Positions 23,101 to 32,572 of a stretch of 64,000 bases of DNA are shown here, in pieces; the stretch's first letter is position 1, and every line of letters starts with the position of its first letter. Source of the stretch: Tolypeutes matacus (taxonomy: Eukaryota; Chordata; Mammalia; Cingulata; Chlamyphoridae). The stretch is from assembly GCA_026826555.1 (NCBI GenBank), contig JAKSZT010054458.1, positions 1,716,425 through 1,780,424 on the forward strand, written 5' to 3'. The notes beneath the pieces are model-generated. The model made no database searches and was not told the DNA's origin. It saw only the letters and a list, made by a program, of their open reading frames with translations. A program made the position numbers and the translations under genes.

Positions 23101-26100
23101 CCGTGTGTGGCTAATGATTACCATATTGGACACTGCAGTAAAATAGCACAGACATAGAGTCATGGAATCATCTTTTTTTTCTTTTAAATATATTTTTCCT
23201 TTCAAACTTTAATGTGTTTAAGAAGATACAAATGAAACCAGTATTCCAAGTGAAAGTAGAAAGTATAGAAAAGTCATAAAAGGAATGTATTAAAAATTAA
23301 TATATACATTGGCAGAGCACTACTTAATTATAAAGGCACACTGCTGCTTTAATACCATTAAATTACATATGTCTATATTATGCAAAGAAAAAGTAAGCAT
23401 ATTCAAACTAAACTATGTAATATGAAGATATACTGCTTATTTAGCATTAAATAGTGTATATGTATTTATATTTCATGTAATGTCTATTATATTTGATAAA
23501 AAAGAAAATACATGCAATCAAATATGGTATGTGTGGGCTTTGTAATATTATTGAGAAATAAGTATTTTTCAAGTTGTGATGATTTTATGCACATTTATCA
23601 CTATCAATGCAAATAAATTCAGAAAAACTAAGATAGAGAAAAGAGCAGAGGGAATGATAGAGAAAAAGAGCCACTGAAACGACACATTTCTTTTAGGAGA
23701 CAGAATATTGCTAAGGGTGACAAGAAGACAAAAGAAAGACAAAAAGGAACCAATTCTTGAATTTTATCCTTTTGAGTATTTTGTGTTAGAATGAACTAGA
23801 ATTGACAAATTGATGCCTTAGACCTTCTTCTAATCCATCTCTGAAGTGTACTCCTATTTCCCCGTTTTGTTTCTAATAGGAAAACTCTGCACTTGCAGTT
23901 CCTTTTTCTTAAATGCGTTTATTTCTTAAACCCTTATAGTTCAGTTTTTATCTACTGAAGTTATCTTCATCACCAGATTTAATGGAATATACTCATTATT
24001 CTTGATTTCTGGGCAGAATGTGACATTGATGGTCATTCTTTTTGAGATTCTTTTCAAGATTCTCCTGGTTCTCTTCTGATTACTCCTTCTTGATCTCATT
24101 CTTTTCTCCTCTTGGCCCTCTAAATATGTCTTCTCTTTGTTTTTGCTCTCAGGTCTCTTGTTTTTACATCATGACCATCTGATCCTCTCCTATGCCTTAA
24201 ACTTTAATTTCTATTCATATATCCCCAAATCTACATCTCTTGTCCTACGTTCCCTCCAGTGCTTTAGTCATATTCCTAAAAATGTCTACATCTGTATGTC
24301 CTGCCTGCAACTGAATTTAACATTTCTGAAACCTAACTTATTAATTCCCAGCTTTTGGTTCTGCCTTCTCTATTTCTAAAATTGCACCATTGAAGACACT
24401 TCTGTCATCTCTGTTTCTTCCATTTCCCTTTCCCCTCATATCCAATCAATTGCCATGCCTCACAACTTTGCTGTAGTTTTGCTATGAAGCAGTCTGTGAA
24501 GCAGTGTGGGTGACCCCTGCATGGAATTATCATAGATTGAACCAAGCTTTGCGAGTACTGATTAGAAGGCCTGTTAGAACCCTAGAAATTCCCTGATTGT
24601 GGACCAGTCATGCAAGGTAATGGGTGTTGGAAATAAAGCATGGCTTTACTGTTGATGTAGGAAGTGAAGAGAGATAAAGGGAGGAATGGGCCATGTCCCA
24701 GCCACCGGGGGATTCATATTATCCCAAACTCTTGACAACTGTAGTGCTTGAGCATGTCTCTCTCATAGTAAGGCCTTACTGTTTAGCTTTGTTAGCACCT
24801 TGTGGACAATGCCTCTGTAAATGTCTTTGAATAGTCAAACAGATATCCAATATGTCAGCCGCTTTCCTAAACCATGCTTCCTGGCATCTCAAGGTTAAGA
24901 TCAGGTCATTGGTTTTTTGAACTCCCCCACCTCTTATCCCCAATGGATTGATAATATAGTAAGGACCATTTATGCAATATCTTTTTGTAAAATAAAGTAA
25001 ATGGATTTTTGCATCTTGCCTTACTGACACATTTGCAAATTGCCAATCTTTGCTCTTTTCTCTCCCTCCCAATTTTTCTTGGTGGTAATTAAGGACTGTA
25101 AATTTCACTTTATCATTTGTGTTAGGAATAGTAGCATAAATCATAATAATAGCACCGTTTATTTCAGTAATGCCAGCCTGCCTGCAAATCACTTGTAAAT
25201 TGGTTCTATGGATGTACCTCTATCAAATTAATCAGGAAACCACCTGCATACATTTCCTAAGCTTACATAAAAGGCTTAGTAACAGTGAGGATGAAAGACT
25301 ATTGCTGACCTTTCCATTTTTATTTATTTGTAAGTTCTGAATAGCTCAAGCATATGTTTTCATTTTAAGTCCTGGCTAACAGCTAACTGAACATTTTAAG
25401 TAATCCCCTTCTTCCCGCTCCACCCCCCCCCTTAAAAATAATATGTCTGCCAGATGGTCCTACTGTGGTCCAACACTACAATAATGTTTGATTGAATATA
25501 AAATTATATACCATTTGAGAATTTGTGAGAAGTATTTATTTTGTGCTGGCAAAATACTTTTCAAGTGAGCATAGTAGTTTTCATTATGGGAAATTAAGCA
25601 ATAGTCACTTCTGTCTTCTCTCTTTTACAGGAAGATGATATCACTCTGCCCTTCTGAGTTTGGAGGAAAGGAGAGAATTTTTCTCTATGTGCTTTCCTTA
25701 TGGGTCTGCCTTGACAACTCTAGTTCCTGTGAGGCTGGTTCTAGTGTAATGTTTATATAACAGCATGAGCTCTAGACTATATATGGCGGGCTCCTTATGG
25801 AGTCTTCCTGACTTACTCTGCTTGTGTCCTGTTGACCACTTCCTCAATGGTTCCGCCTTAAGGGGAGGAAAGAGGAATTTCCATTTTAGTAATGGTCTGC
25901 TTTTAGTCCTACAACAAACTTTTTAGGAAAAATACAGCAAAGGTTATTCATATTAATTTTATATTTGGAATTGCAAATCTGAAGCAAAATCAACTTCTAG
26001 TGCTCAAGTGATAAAAATAAATAATAAACATAATATATAGATTTATATTTTTATGTAATGCTTTTCTTATGTCTGTTTATGGTACATAAATTTGCTTTTG

Positions 26101-29100
26101 ATAAATCATTATTTCTGTGTGTTCAATATTTCAGTGGGTTTTATACATTGTAGCTAGAGTCTTGAAGCTTAGCACAAGAAATCAGAAATTAGTATAGGGG
26201 GGCTTTGTTTTCATAACAGTCTGTTCTTGCATCTAATTAAAAAGATAATGACAAGATTCCTTAGATTTTTAATAGTTATATTTAATTTCAGTCATTTACT
26301 ATTAAATAGTCTCCACTGAAAATCTCATGCTTGGGAAGTCAGCGTAGCCTTTTGAGCCAATCTACTATTCTTTTTCTTCACTCCCTGGATAGCTGGTAAG
26401 TAATTGGCAATAACTTACTCTGAAGAATTTCTTTTTTCAGAAACAGAAGAGTCAATAGCAACAGATTGCTTTGAATCTTACTATTCTCTAAAGAAATTAG
26501 TCTAAATATTTTATCTCTATGTAACAAAATCAGAGGGCCCAGAATGAATTTGATGCATTTTTGAAATACTGTTGAATAATTGTTTCAGTAACTATTATAT
26601 AATATACTCCCAAGTATATAGGCAATAATTCTTACAGGAAGAAAGCTTGGAAAGAAATGGATTAAAGTGTCAGGATATTACGTAGAGGCTTTTGAGAGTG
26701 AGAATTCTGATTATTATGGATTCTTCTTTGTGTGGAAGAAGCTAGTTGTTGGAAACGTCTAAAAGGACATGCATAGAATAAATAAATATTGGTTTATATA
26801 TAGATTAATATATGGCTAAATATAAATATATTTGTAAATAAATAAAGGTTAAGGCATGTTTTAAATTGTCTATTGTTGCACTAATCCATTTTACCGTATT
26901 AATGTGGGAGAGAATAAATTAAGATTAATTTAACCAGAGGGAATTGGTTAGCGTATTGGATCTGCTCTATTCATGAATATCTTAGAATACCTTAGTGCTA
27001 CTTCTTAAAGAAAGATAAAAGCAATAAAATTAAATGTTGAAAGCCATCACATTTCATTTAGCAATAAATTTAAGATTAATTGATAATCAAGTTCTCAAAG
27101 ATGGTGGAATAAATGATCTTTCTTTCCACTTCTTTCACCTCTACTCTCTTCTAAAATAAATCATTTCCAGACTGTCAACAAGCATGAGAAATTTCTAGCT
27201 AAAAGACATTTCTTTCTGTAAGGCCCTGGAAAGAGGGGCTTAGAGTGAAAAGTGCCATAACTACAATCGTAAGTGCATTCTACCAAGAATAAATAAAAAT
27301 TGCAAAGTCTGACAGTGAAGAATACAGAGAGGAATTCAAGTGACTAAATCTCAAATAAAGGATTATCCTTGTTTGTGAGGAATCCATTCCAGTGAGAAAT
27401 CGATCTAGGAACCTCTGCATACAAAAGCAGCTGGGTCATTTTTGAGCTATAGGGAACTGCAGCTGAGACCAGTAATCCTAAATGGACAGTGTTCTGCCAA
27501 CAGGTCTTCAGGCCCCAGCAATAGATATCTGCCTTTCACTTTTCCTGTATGGTTATTAGGTCCTGAATCTCTGTTTATTCAGAGAGCAGCTGAACTAAAT
27601 CAATGACACCACACTGTCATTAAAATAAATTTGGTACTATATTTTTTATAGCTCTATTAACTTTACCACTTGACTTTCTACTTTGTCAAAGGGGAAAAAT
27701 AAAGAAAATTGAAGACTGTGGGTATATTGTTTGTTAAAGTGGATCCCAATGGCATTAAAATCCCATGAACAGTAGCAGAGGTAACAGAAACAAAGAGTCA
27801 GATTTAACGTTGCTGTCTATTTAAGTGTCAAATACAAATAAGTGTTTTGGCTGAAGTCTGAAATGGGGTTGGCACCATACCACTGTTGTATCTAGAGAAG
27901 TCAAACTGAAAATTGGAGTACATTTTTGTTTTAATATGTGAAAAAAGCTGTGTGCCCTTGAGTGTCAAGTAAATTGCTACTGAAAGTTGTATGTTGCCAG
28001 ATTTAAAAAATGGGTTTATTAATGAAAACAAAATTAGTTATGGAAATGTATTATCAGGCACAAATGAATTCTCCCTCCCTCCCTTCCTTCCTTCCTCCCT
28101 TCCATCCTGCTTTCTCCCTCCAATCCTTCCTTCCTATCTTTCTTTCATTTATCAAACATTTATTGAGTACCTGGCATTGTGGTAGAGGTAGAGGATAAAA
28201 AGTTAATTAATATGTGGTCTCTGCATTCTTGGAACTTTCATTATAATTAAATATATTCATCTTTTCAAATGTTTGTTGATTTAGTCAACATTTATTGGGT
28301 TTCTTGAAAACAATGTAAGTTATGGGCTATAGTTAGTAGTAATATTTTGAAGATGCTCTTTCATAGTTTGTAACAAATGTTTCACAACCATGCAAGATAT
28401 TGGTGGTGGGGAGATGTATGGGAGCCTTGTATGGTGATATGCATGTGTGTTTTGTACATTTGCAAATTTTACTATACATTTACTGTTTATGTATGTTCAT
28501 GTATAAATTAAAATTTTACTAGAAAATGTTTCTCCAAATTTTTGAGTATCATTTTATGTATACCTTAAATATATCTGTTTCTATTTTGTAATACAAAGAA
28601 AAAGCAAATCAAGACAGCTAACAAGAAGTTGTGCTACTACATTGTAAGTCTATTGACTAGGGAAGCGTCTTTAGCTCTGAAAGGAAGAAAAAAGTTCCTT
28701 TTATGTTAAGGAATGTATCTTGGAATCTTTTTGCTAGAGAGGCTCTTTGGCTTAGAAGTTTACTGAAATAATTGTTTAACCAGTGAAATCTGCCACAATG
28801 TTAATACATTAATACGGTTTATAGTTTCAGCTGTAGGTATTCATTTCTATAGGACTTTATTATACAGGTTTTAATGAAAAGAATTTGATCTCTGATTGAG
28901 ACATATACCAACCTTCCCCCAAATTACTATAAATATTGTTTAAAGAAAGAGAATAGAAAGTGTTGAAACAATCAATGACAACTTTTAATTTTTCTGAGAT
29001 GGGCTTACCTGTGTTTTATATTTTAAGTTCTAATCTGGCTGAACACTCTTGGCATTCTATATGGAGTTTGATATGTTGATAGACTTTTAATTTATTCAAG

Positions 29101-32100
29101 CAAGTATTTTTGAGCATCTCTCATGTGTAGGGCATTGTTTTTGTGGCTGGGGCCTTAAGTGTGAACAGGGCAGTCAAAGCTCTTTTCCTCAAGGTTCCTA
29201 CACTCCAGGGAAAATTTAGATTAGTGAAGAGTGTGAGTAGGGAAAATCAGAGAGACTGTATCTCACAAAATAAATCATGTCTCTTCAAGGAATGAACTGT
29301 TATTGCAATATGACAGTATGAGACTCAAAACCTTAGTTGATGTGCATCTACTATGTGCCAGGCACTGTTCTAGGCATTGGAACTCCCCTTGAGATTCAGA
29401 TTCAAGAGGTCTTTGAATAGATTCCTGGTATTTGTATTTTTATAAGTACAGTGGGTGAGTTTACAATCAGACAAAATTTTGGAAATGACCACTTTAATTC
29501 CTTTTCAATGTATATGATCTTAGCTGGGTTTGTAATAAGAATTATATCACAGAAAATTCACAGTAGGAAGCAATAGCAAGCGCGCTCTGAGCACGCCTTC
29601 CACTGAGTGTTGCTGACTGGTAGAAGACAGTTGTGGTCTTAATCAGGCAAATTGATGTCTTTCAGGGGAACCATTCTGCCCATCCTACCCATTTTTATGC
29701 CTTATACTTATTAAAAGATTACATTAATAAAAATTAATAAGTCTACAAACAGTTTTTAAGAAGTAAAAATTAGATTAGCAAAGGAATATTTACTAAAAAT
29801 ACGCAAAACTTATAAAATATTAAAATAAATGTTAATAAGTGAATGAGACCAATATAATAAATAGAATCCGTTTTTTAAAGCATGAGAAAGGATAAAATTA
29901 TTAGCTCAAGCACCTATGGCAATATAAAGTCCATTAAATATTGTCTGTATGAATCATATCAGTTTCCTTGGGCTAAGGAGGCTGCTTACCAGGTCTCCAG
30001 AATCTGGGTTTGCCTGTGAGGGATTAGCATGGATATTAACAACCCAAGAAAGTGAGGGCTGTTGAGCAAATAAAGCAATTTTGGTTGCTTTTCCTTTGAG
30101 CAACAAGCATGAAGAACCATTGTCCAGGTCAGCAGTATCATTATGGCCCCTTTAAAAATCAGTCATTGGTACAAACTGAATTTGGCATTTTATAACTTTT
30201 CATACCAGACCATAAATACTTTTAACTTTTTGTAAATAATAAAACAATGATCAGAGTGATTTCCTAATGGCAATGTTAATACATTTTCAACCTAAGAGCC
30301 TTAACTGTTCAATTTAATCCTTGGTTCTATTTGTATAACACATTAAATTTGTCTTTTTTATATTATGCTGTTTTTGGTTATTTCCTCTGAACAATGAAAG
30401 AAAGAACTGAGCTTACAATTTAAAGCCAACATTATTGGAAACCAGTGGACTGGGATCGCAGTTCTTCCTTGGAAATATTTTCCACCTGGTATTGACAAGA
30501 TGAATTCATATGCAATTCATGGATCTGGGATTGGAAGAATTTATGAAGCCCTTTATCCAATACCATGTGAAGAGATTGAGGATGGACAAGGCCCTAATTT
30601 GTGAGTATGCCATAATAGTTTGATTACATTTCCACTTTTGGCTTTTAGCTATACTTGATTATGAGAGGGAGAAAGTGCTTTAACAAAAAAAGTTTGGAAA
30701 CTCCTTAAATTTTTCAATAGGCAGGAAAGATCTTCACTGTGTTTCTGATAATAGGAATAAGTGACTCTATTATCAAATAAATGAGATTTTTGACCAAATT
30801 TATTCTAAAATATTTTCTACTTATACTATATGACCAACACAAGCTAATCAGATCTGAAAATGCCAATGGACAGTTCTAGACTATTTAAACTTTTTAAATG
30901 TACAGTTTAATCTACTAAGTAACTTTTTTTGAATAATTACATTGTTTTCACAGCCCTTCATAAACACAACCAAAAATCCAGATGCAAGACATTCATAGTA
31001 TACCTTTTGCAAATATCTCTTATACATTATATTTTATGAATATTTGAGATTTGGTTGGATGACTTATTTCAGATACTACATTTTTGGGGGTAAATAAAAA
31101 ATATTATTTTTTAGAGTACATAAAATTTTAAAAAGTTATGTATACATATAAGACTATACATGTGAATGTCTATATACTAAATATAGATACATAGTTTTTA
31201 TATCTTTAAGATATAGCACAGTTGAATTAGTTGCAGTTTCAGCTACTTTTTATATTTTTTAATTTAACCACTATCATTTGGATCAACTCCAAGCCAATTG
31301 AAAGTTAATCTTTACTTGCCAATGGATTTGAATCAACTTCCTTCAGGCTGTTTTATTACTAAGGTTTGTAGGTACTCAGAGTCTGCCAGGCTCTCTGTAT
31401 AGGACTGCATGAATCCTATTTGCTTTCCTGAGTAGTAGTGGTAACATTGTTGCTGGTTGAGAATGCTTTAATAATGTATAGGTGAAACTCATACCATAAG
31501 TGTGTTGTGTGAATGAAAGTACTTAATCAAAATACAGCACTACTGTTCAGATTAAGTTAGCTTGTTTTGTAGATATCAGGTTCTCATGGAAACCAGCCAT
31601 AGATAGGACATGAGAGGATACCTTTATTATGAAACCATGAGCCTTAGAGCTAGAGCATCCTGAAGTGTCAAAGTGTGAATTCATCATACTGCTCATGTAA
31701 ACTTTTAAAAGTGAGATCCCAATTAAAATATATATGTATTGTTAGGGGGTGTATGGAAAAAAATATACCAAGTGTACACTATGGACAATAGTTAGTGGAA
31801 ATAGTCTGATCATGTTTTTTCATAATCTCTAACAAATGTTCCACAACAAAGCCAGGTGTTGGTGGAGGGGTGTTGTATGGGAATTCTGCACATTATGCAT
31901 GATTGTTTTGTAAGCTCACAACTTCTCTAATGAAACAAAATGAAAAAAAAGTATTATATATATTATTAGATCAGCATAGATTTGTGTCTCATTCAATGAA
32001 TATGTGGCAAAGTCTGCTTACTGTTACATAAGAAAAAGTATATTTGTATAAATGATATATAATTTATATAAATTCACTTAAAATAATATAAGATAGGTAT

Positions 32101-32408
32101 ATTAATACACAGTTAAATTAAAAGCAATTAAAGTACATATATAGTATGTTTTTTCTTTCTAAATTTTCTTTGTAGTGAATGAGTAAGCAAAACATGTAGA
32201 AAAAAGTATGTAGAATATTTAAAATTTGAATATTTTTTCTTTCAATTTTTCCTTAAGCCATCGCCTTGAGTATTTTAAACCTTTCAATCTGAAATGGATT
32301 ATGGGAGATGACTGGGAGCAGCCAGACTCAGAGTTGTGGAAGGAGCTTTGCTGTGATACTTTACCTTCTGACAACAAAGGTTATAACTCACAAAGAAAGG
32401 CAATTTAA
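11064..32408 (+). CDS. UPF0462 / C4orf33-like gene, four 3' coding exons
   Basis: Joined exons 11064-11124, 17787-17835, 30401-30600 and 32258-32408 read 152 residues without a stop and end at TAA 32406-32408. All introns use GT and AG, with phases 2, 0 and 2. Recognisable family blocks, in order: [46 protein letters not shown] and the W-E-Q-P-D-S-E-L-W end. These match the UPF0462 family (human C4orf33, about 199 residues, function unknown). The pattern resembles a single DOMON/CBM9-like beta-sandwich, which is my inference. About 60 N-terminal residues are missing because their exon(s) were not found here. Identity to human C4orf33, from memory, is only about half, and the C-terminus is about 15 residues longer, so a paralog is possible. 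No promoter is visible in the window. Confidence 0.85.
11523..11556. repeat. (CA)n microsatellite
   Basis: Mostly CA dinucleotides with single interruptions (acacacagacacactcacac). Confidence 0.9.
12985..13187 (-). repeat. MIR SINE
   Basis: The + strand reads gagctagtaagtggcagagc, tttgaatccaggcagtttg and gagtccatgctctttaatta, the reverse complement of the MIR 5' half. The left part is degraded. Confidence 0.85.
13500..14080. repeat. Ancient interspersed repeat, family not named
   Basis: The stretch starting near ttgtaattataagtgcaag and running through ttggctcaggaacttgagaa to cacttgtggccacaggaatg has the layout of a widespread old mammalian repeat that I recognise but cannot name safely. The ORFs at 13609-13917 (+) and 13935-14138 (-) fall inside it and are not taken as genes. 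Confidence 0.5.
14649..14727 (-). pseudogene. Very short retroposed mRNA 3' end with perfect target-site duplication
   Basis: A 12-bp direct repeat, tcattgattctt (14649-14660 and 14716-14727), flanks 55 bp. Read on the minus strand the insert is 38 nt of non-repeat sequence ending in CTCAATAAACGAGACTTG plus four more bases, followed by 17 A. AATAAA lies about 15 nt before the A run, as in a genuine mRNA 3' end. The nick site (ATT/AAGA on the minus strand) fits the L1 endonuclease. This is an L1-mobilised mRNA, truncated almost to its poly(A) signal. I cannot name the source gene from 38 nt. Confidence 0.8.
14860..14990 (-). repeat. L2 LINE 3' end
   Basis: The + strand reads tagtgcctactgtgctccag, acactgttccaagtactgg and tcatggaacttttattc, the reverse complement of the L2 3' end. 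Confidence 0.8.
15046..15280 (-). repeat. MIR SINE
   Basis: The + strand reads tattgaggacttattacatg, ctaagcactttatgcatatt, ttttacagatgagggaactg and cttaaccacagaactgtgtt, a nearly complete minus-strand MIR. Confidence 0.9.
15330..15450 (-). repeat. L2 LINE 3' end fragment
   Basis: Contains actgtgctaggcactagaga followed by an L2-like stretch (agaaataagtgtgacatagg). Weak but typical. Confidence 0.5.
16290..17015. repeat. Possible old LTR-like repeat
   Basis: The text cattcagctgcaaagggaag near 16291 and the stretch 16870-17010 (gagcagtttctctttccata, then a purine-poor tail) resemble parts of old LTRs. No paired ends or target duplication were found, so this is only a suspicion. The minus ORF 16630-16860 lies inside it. 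Confidence 0.3.
17787..17835 (+). CDS. UPF0462-like gene, exon B
   Basis: A 49-bp exon between ccttttgtctgcacag and gtgagt. Its first base completes the Arg codon begun in exon A. It then encodes [16 protein letters not shown] and ends in phase 0. HGQHLV is a hallmark of the family. The donor is GCA/GTGAGT, so the CAG at 17834-17836 spans the junction. Confidence 0.85.
17991..18530 (+). mobile_element. LTR-like xenarthran repeat, copy 1
   Basis: Starts tgtagcagtttgaaatt and carries the family blocks ccctttgattgcatgaaatt-like, ttgctgggtctgatata, agcagctgac-like and cccaaataaatcccc. It ends near the degraded agcacctaaaata. The same family recurs at 20263 and 57616, always on the + strand. Ends of TG...CA type, an internal AATAAA and 5-bp flanking repeats in the other copies point to a solo LTR (MaLR/ERVL-like). 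A MITE with short inverted ends is the alternative. Confidence 0.65.
18615..19030 (-). mobile_element. L1 3'UTR fragment
   Basis: The + strand reads aggattcccatacatcaccc, gtttgttacaaaatcaaaga, ttattaacaccatgtattag and accacagtccatcattcacc, the reverse complement of an L1M-type 3'UTR. Confidence 0.65.
19300..20100 (-). repeat. Probable old L1M 3'UTR pieces
   Basis: Blocks such as cttttcccacatatgtgcat, aaagcttttgagatggtatc and the later acgcaatttaaaaatcaact resemble L1M/HAL1 tails read on the minus strand. Very diverged. Confidence 0.35.
20263..20804 (+). mobile_element. LTR-like xenarthran repeat, copy 2
   Basis: 542 bp, from tgtaacagtttgaattttg to caaactaagaca. The flanks ttgcc (20258-20262) and atgcc (20805-20809) look like a 5-bp target duplication with one change. 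It contains ttgctgggtttgatataaac and cctaaataaaatctcc (poly(A) signal). This copy fixes both ends of the family best. Confidence 0.75.
20930..21850 (-). mobile_element. HAL1/L1M-like LINE ORF1 region (old)
   Basis: The + strand reads ttactccatagtcttctagc, aaggttttatgatctttccc and aattttctcccattatttct, the reverse complement of old L1/HAL1 ORF1 sequence. The + strand ORFs at 21039-21401, 21355-21561 and 21625-21825 are antisense shadows. Confidence 0.5.
22525..22767 (+). pseudogene. Reverse-transcriptase-like fragment, not typical L1
   Basis: The + frame contains [15 protein letters not shown], then SLEKGEMTQ and a run ending in VFKKT. The order S-P-G-x-D-G-(I/L)-x-x-x-F-Y-K, then S-L-E-K-G-E-M, then K-K is that of the RT fingers of LINEs. 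SLEKGEM is closer to the Tx1-like branch (known from fish and frogs) than to mammalian L1, whose copies here read KKSPGPDG...EFYQ. About 60 residues are recognisable, with no start or end domain nearby. The frame opens without ATG. It could also be a fast-decayed L1 or CR1 piece. Confidence 0.45.
22976..23138. mobile_element. hAT-like MITE fossil
   Basis: Starts ctgtaggtacgctgaa, with tagccactagccatatgtgg inside, and ends gctaatgattaccatattgg then acactgcag. The two arms are imperfect inverted repeats of about 35 bp around an AT-rich centre. This is a well-known old mammalian DNA-transposon type (hAT/Charlie group by memory; family name not certain). Confidence 0.7.
24120..24470. repeat. Ancient interspersed repeat, same family as 46855-47420
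   Basis: A pyrimidine-rich stretch with tttcatatatccccaaatct-like, gtcctgcctgcaactgaat, atttctgaaacctaacttat and atccaatcaattgccatgcc. The same block order occurs near 46900-47300. It is an old mammalian repeat I cannot name. It explains the ORF at 24137-24379. Confidence 0.45.
24776..25192 (-). other. Unexplained 138-codon open frame
   Basis: A minus-strand frame of 138 codons in a 35-40% GC intron, which is long for chance. It has a mixed, globular-looking composition with four Cys (residues 3, 73, 102 and 117). Blocks such as [16 protein letters not shown] and [17 protein letters not shown] are not low-complexity. I do not recognise the family. A decayed retroviral or other transposon gene is possible, because the adjacent 24460-24780 stretch has an LTR-like look (AATAAA at about 24641). 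There is no splice or poly(A) evidence that it is a host gene. Confidence 0.3.
28071..28147. repeat. CT-rich (CCTT)n microsatellite
   Basis: Repeats of ccct and cctt with interruptions. It explains the ORFs at 27991-28198. Confidence 0.85.
28148..28255 (-). repeat. L2 LINE 3' end
   Basis: The + strand reads caaacatttattgagtacct, then gcattgtggtagaggtagag and ttcttggaactttcattata, the reverse complement of the L2 3' end. Confidence 0.75.
28305..28515 (+). mobile_element. L1 3' end fragment
   Basis: Reads ctatagttagtagtaatatt, gtttcacaaccatgcaagat, tggtggtggggagatgtatg and ends in A-rich sequence. The same tail is at 31725-31955 and, on the other strand, at 3871-4100. This is a 3' end copy on the + strand. 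Confidence 0.65.
29085..29210 (-). repeat. L2 LINE 3' end
   Basis: The + strand reads tttttgagcatctctcatgt and ttcctcaaggttcctacact. A second L2/MIR-like trace (tactatgtgccaggcactgt) is at 29345-29380. Confidence 0.7.
30401..30600 (+). CDS. UPF0462-like gene, exon C
   Basis: A 200-bp exon starting [16 protein letters not shown] and containing [20 protein letters not shown] and [13 protein letters not shown]. It ends after AAT TT, before gtgagt. The family's most conserved blocks are here (Y-F-P-P, A-I-H-G-S, Y-E-A-L-Y-P). The acceptor (acaatgaaag) is weak: the nearest pyrimidine tract ends about 12 nt upstream. It is still the only AG that keeps frame, because an in-frame TGA lies directly upstream at 30396-30398. 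Confidence 0.85.
30601..32257 (+). other. Intron C-D of the UPF0462-like gene
   Basis: 1.66 kb, AT-rich, with an L1 3' end at 31725-31955. Nothing else recognised. Confidence 0.65.
31725..31955 (+). mobile_element. L1 3' end with A tail
   Basis: Reads acaatagttagtggaaatag, taacaaatgttccacaacaa, ggggtgttgtatgggaattc, gttttgtaagctcacaactt and ends gaaacaaaatgaaaaaaaag. It matches the 3' tail of the L1 at 3871 (there reverse-complemented). Truncated inside the 3'UTR. Confidence 0.7.
32258..32408 (+). CDS. UPF0462-like gene, last coding exon D
   Basis: The acceptor ttctttcaatttttccttaag is strong. The first C completes Phe, then [20 protein letters not shown], then [13 protein letters not shown] and a tail ending QRKAI before TAA. 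The human protein ends shortly after the matching D-L-W. Here about 15 extra residues follow, polar and basic. Confidence 0.88.
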
Positions 32409-32504
32409 CAAATACAATTCTATGTACCACCACATTTTGTTTGCATAGCTGAAGTAAAAATCTTAGTGTGCTACCACTGTCAATATTCCAACAACATGCC
32501 AAAA

Positions 32505-32572
32505 AATAAATCATTTAATTGAAAGTGACTTCTACTCTTTGTGTTTTACTATATAATGATTCCTTCAATAAA
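32505..32572 (+). promoter_or_regulatory. Poly(A) signals of the UPF0462-like gene
   Basis: Canonical AATAAA at 32505-32510 and 32567-32572, 97 and 159 nt after the stop codon, each followed by T-rich sequence. A short 3'UTR is implied. The first signal lies near the codon-stop end in an A-rich run, so either could be used. Confidence 0.55.

Larger units (their letters stand above)
17836..30400 (+). other. Intron B-C of the UPF0462-like gene
   Basis: 12.6 kb, repeat-rich: two LTR-like copies (17991 and 20263), L1M 3'UTR pieces (18615-19030 and about 19300-20100), an HAL1/L1M-like block (20930-21850), an RT-like fragment (22525), an hAT MITE (22976-23138), old repeats (24120-24470), an unexplained 138-codon minus frame (24776-25192), a pyrimidine microsatellite, and L2 and L1 3' ends (28140-29210). 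From about 25200 to 28070 and 29470 to 30390 I see no element, except an L1-5'-end-like aaagatggtgg near 27098. Confidence 0.6.

Noticed and set aside
27090..27110. aaagatggtgg motif as a second L1 5' end
   Set aside because: No following ORF1-like sequence within 1 kb. The motif alone is too short.
28071..28147. Tandem repeats considered as a CRISPR-like array
   Set aside because: Simple tetranucleotide repeats without spacers, in a mammalian genome.
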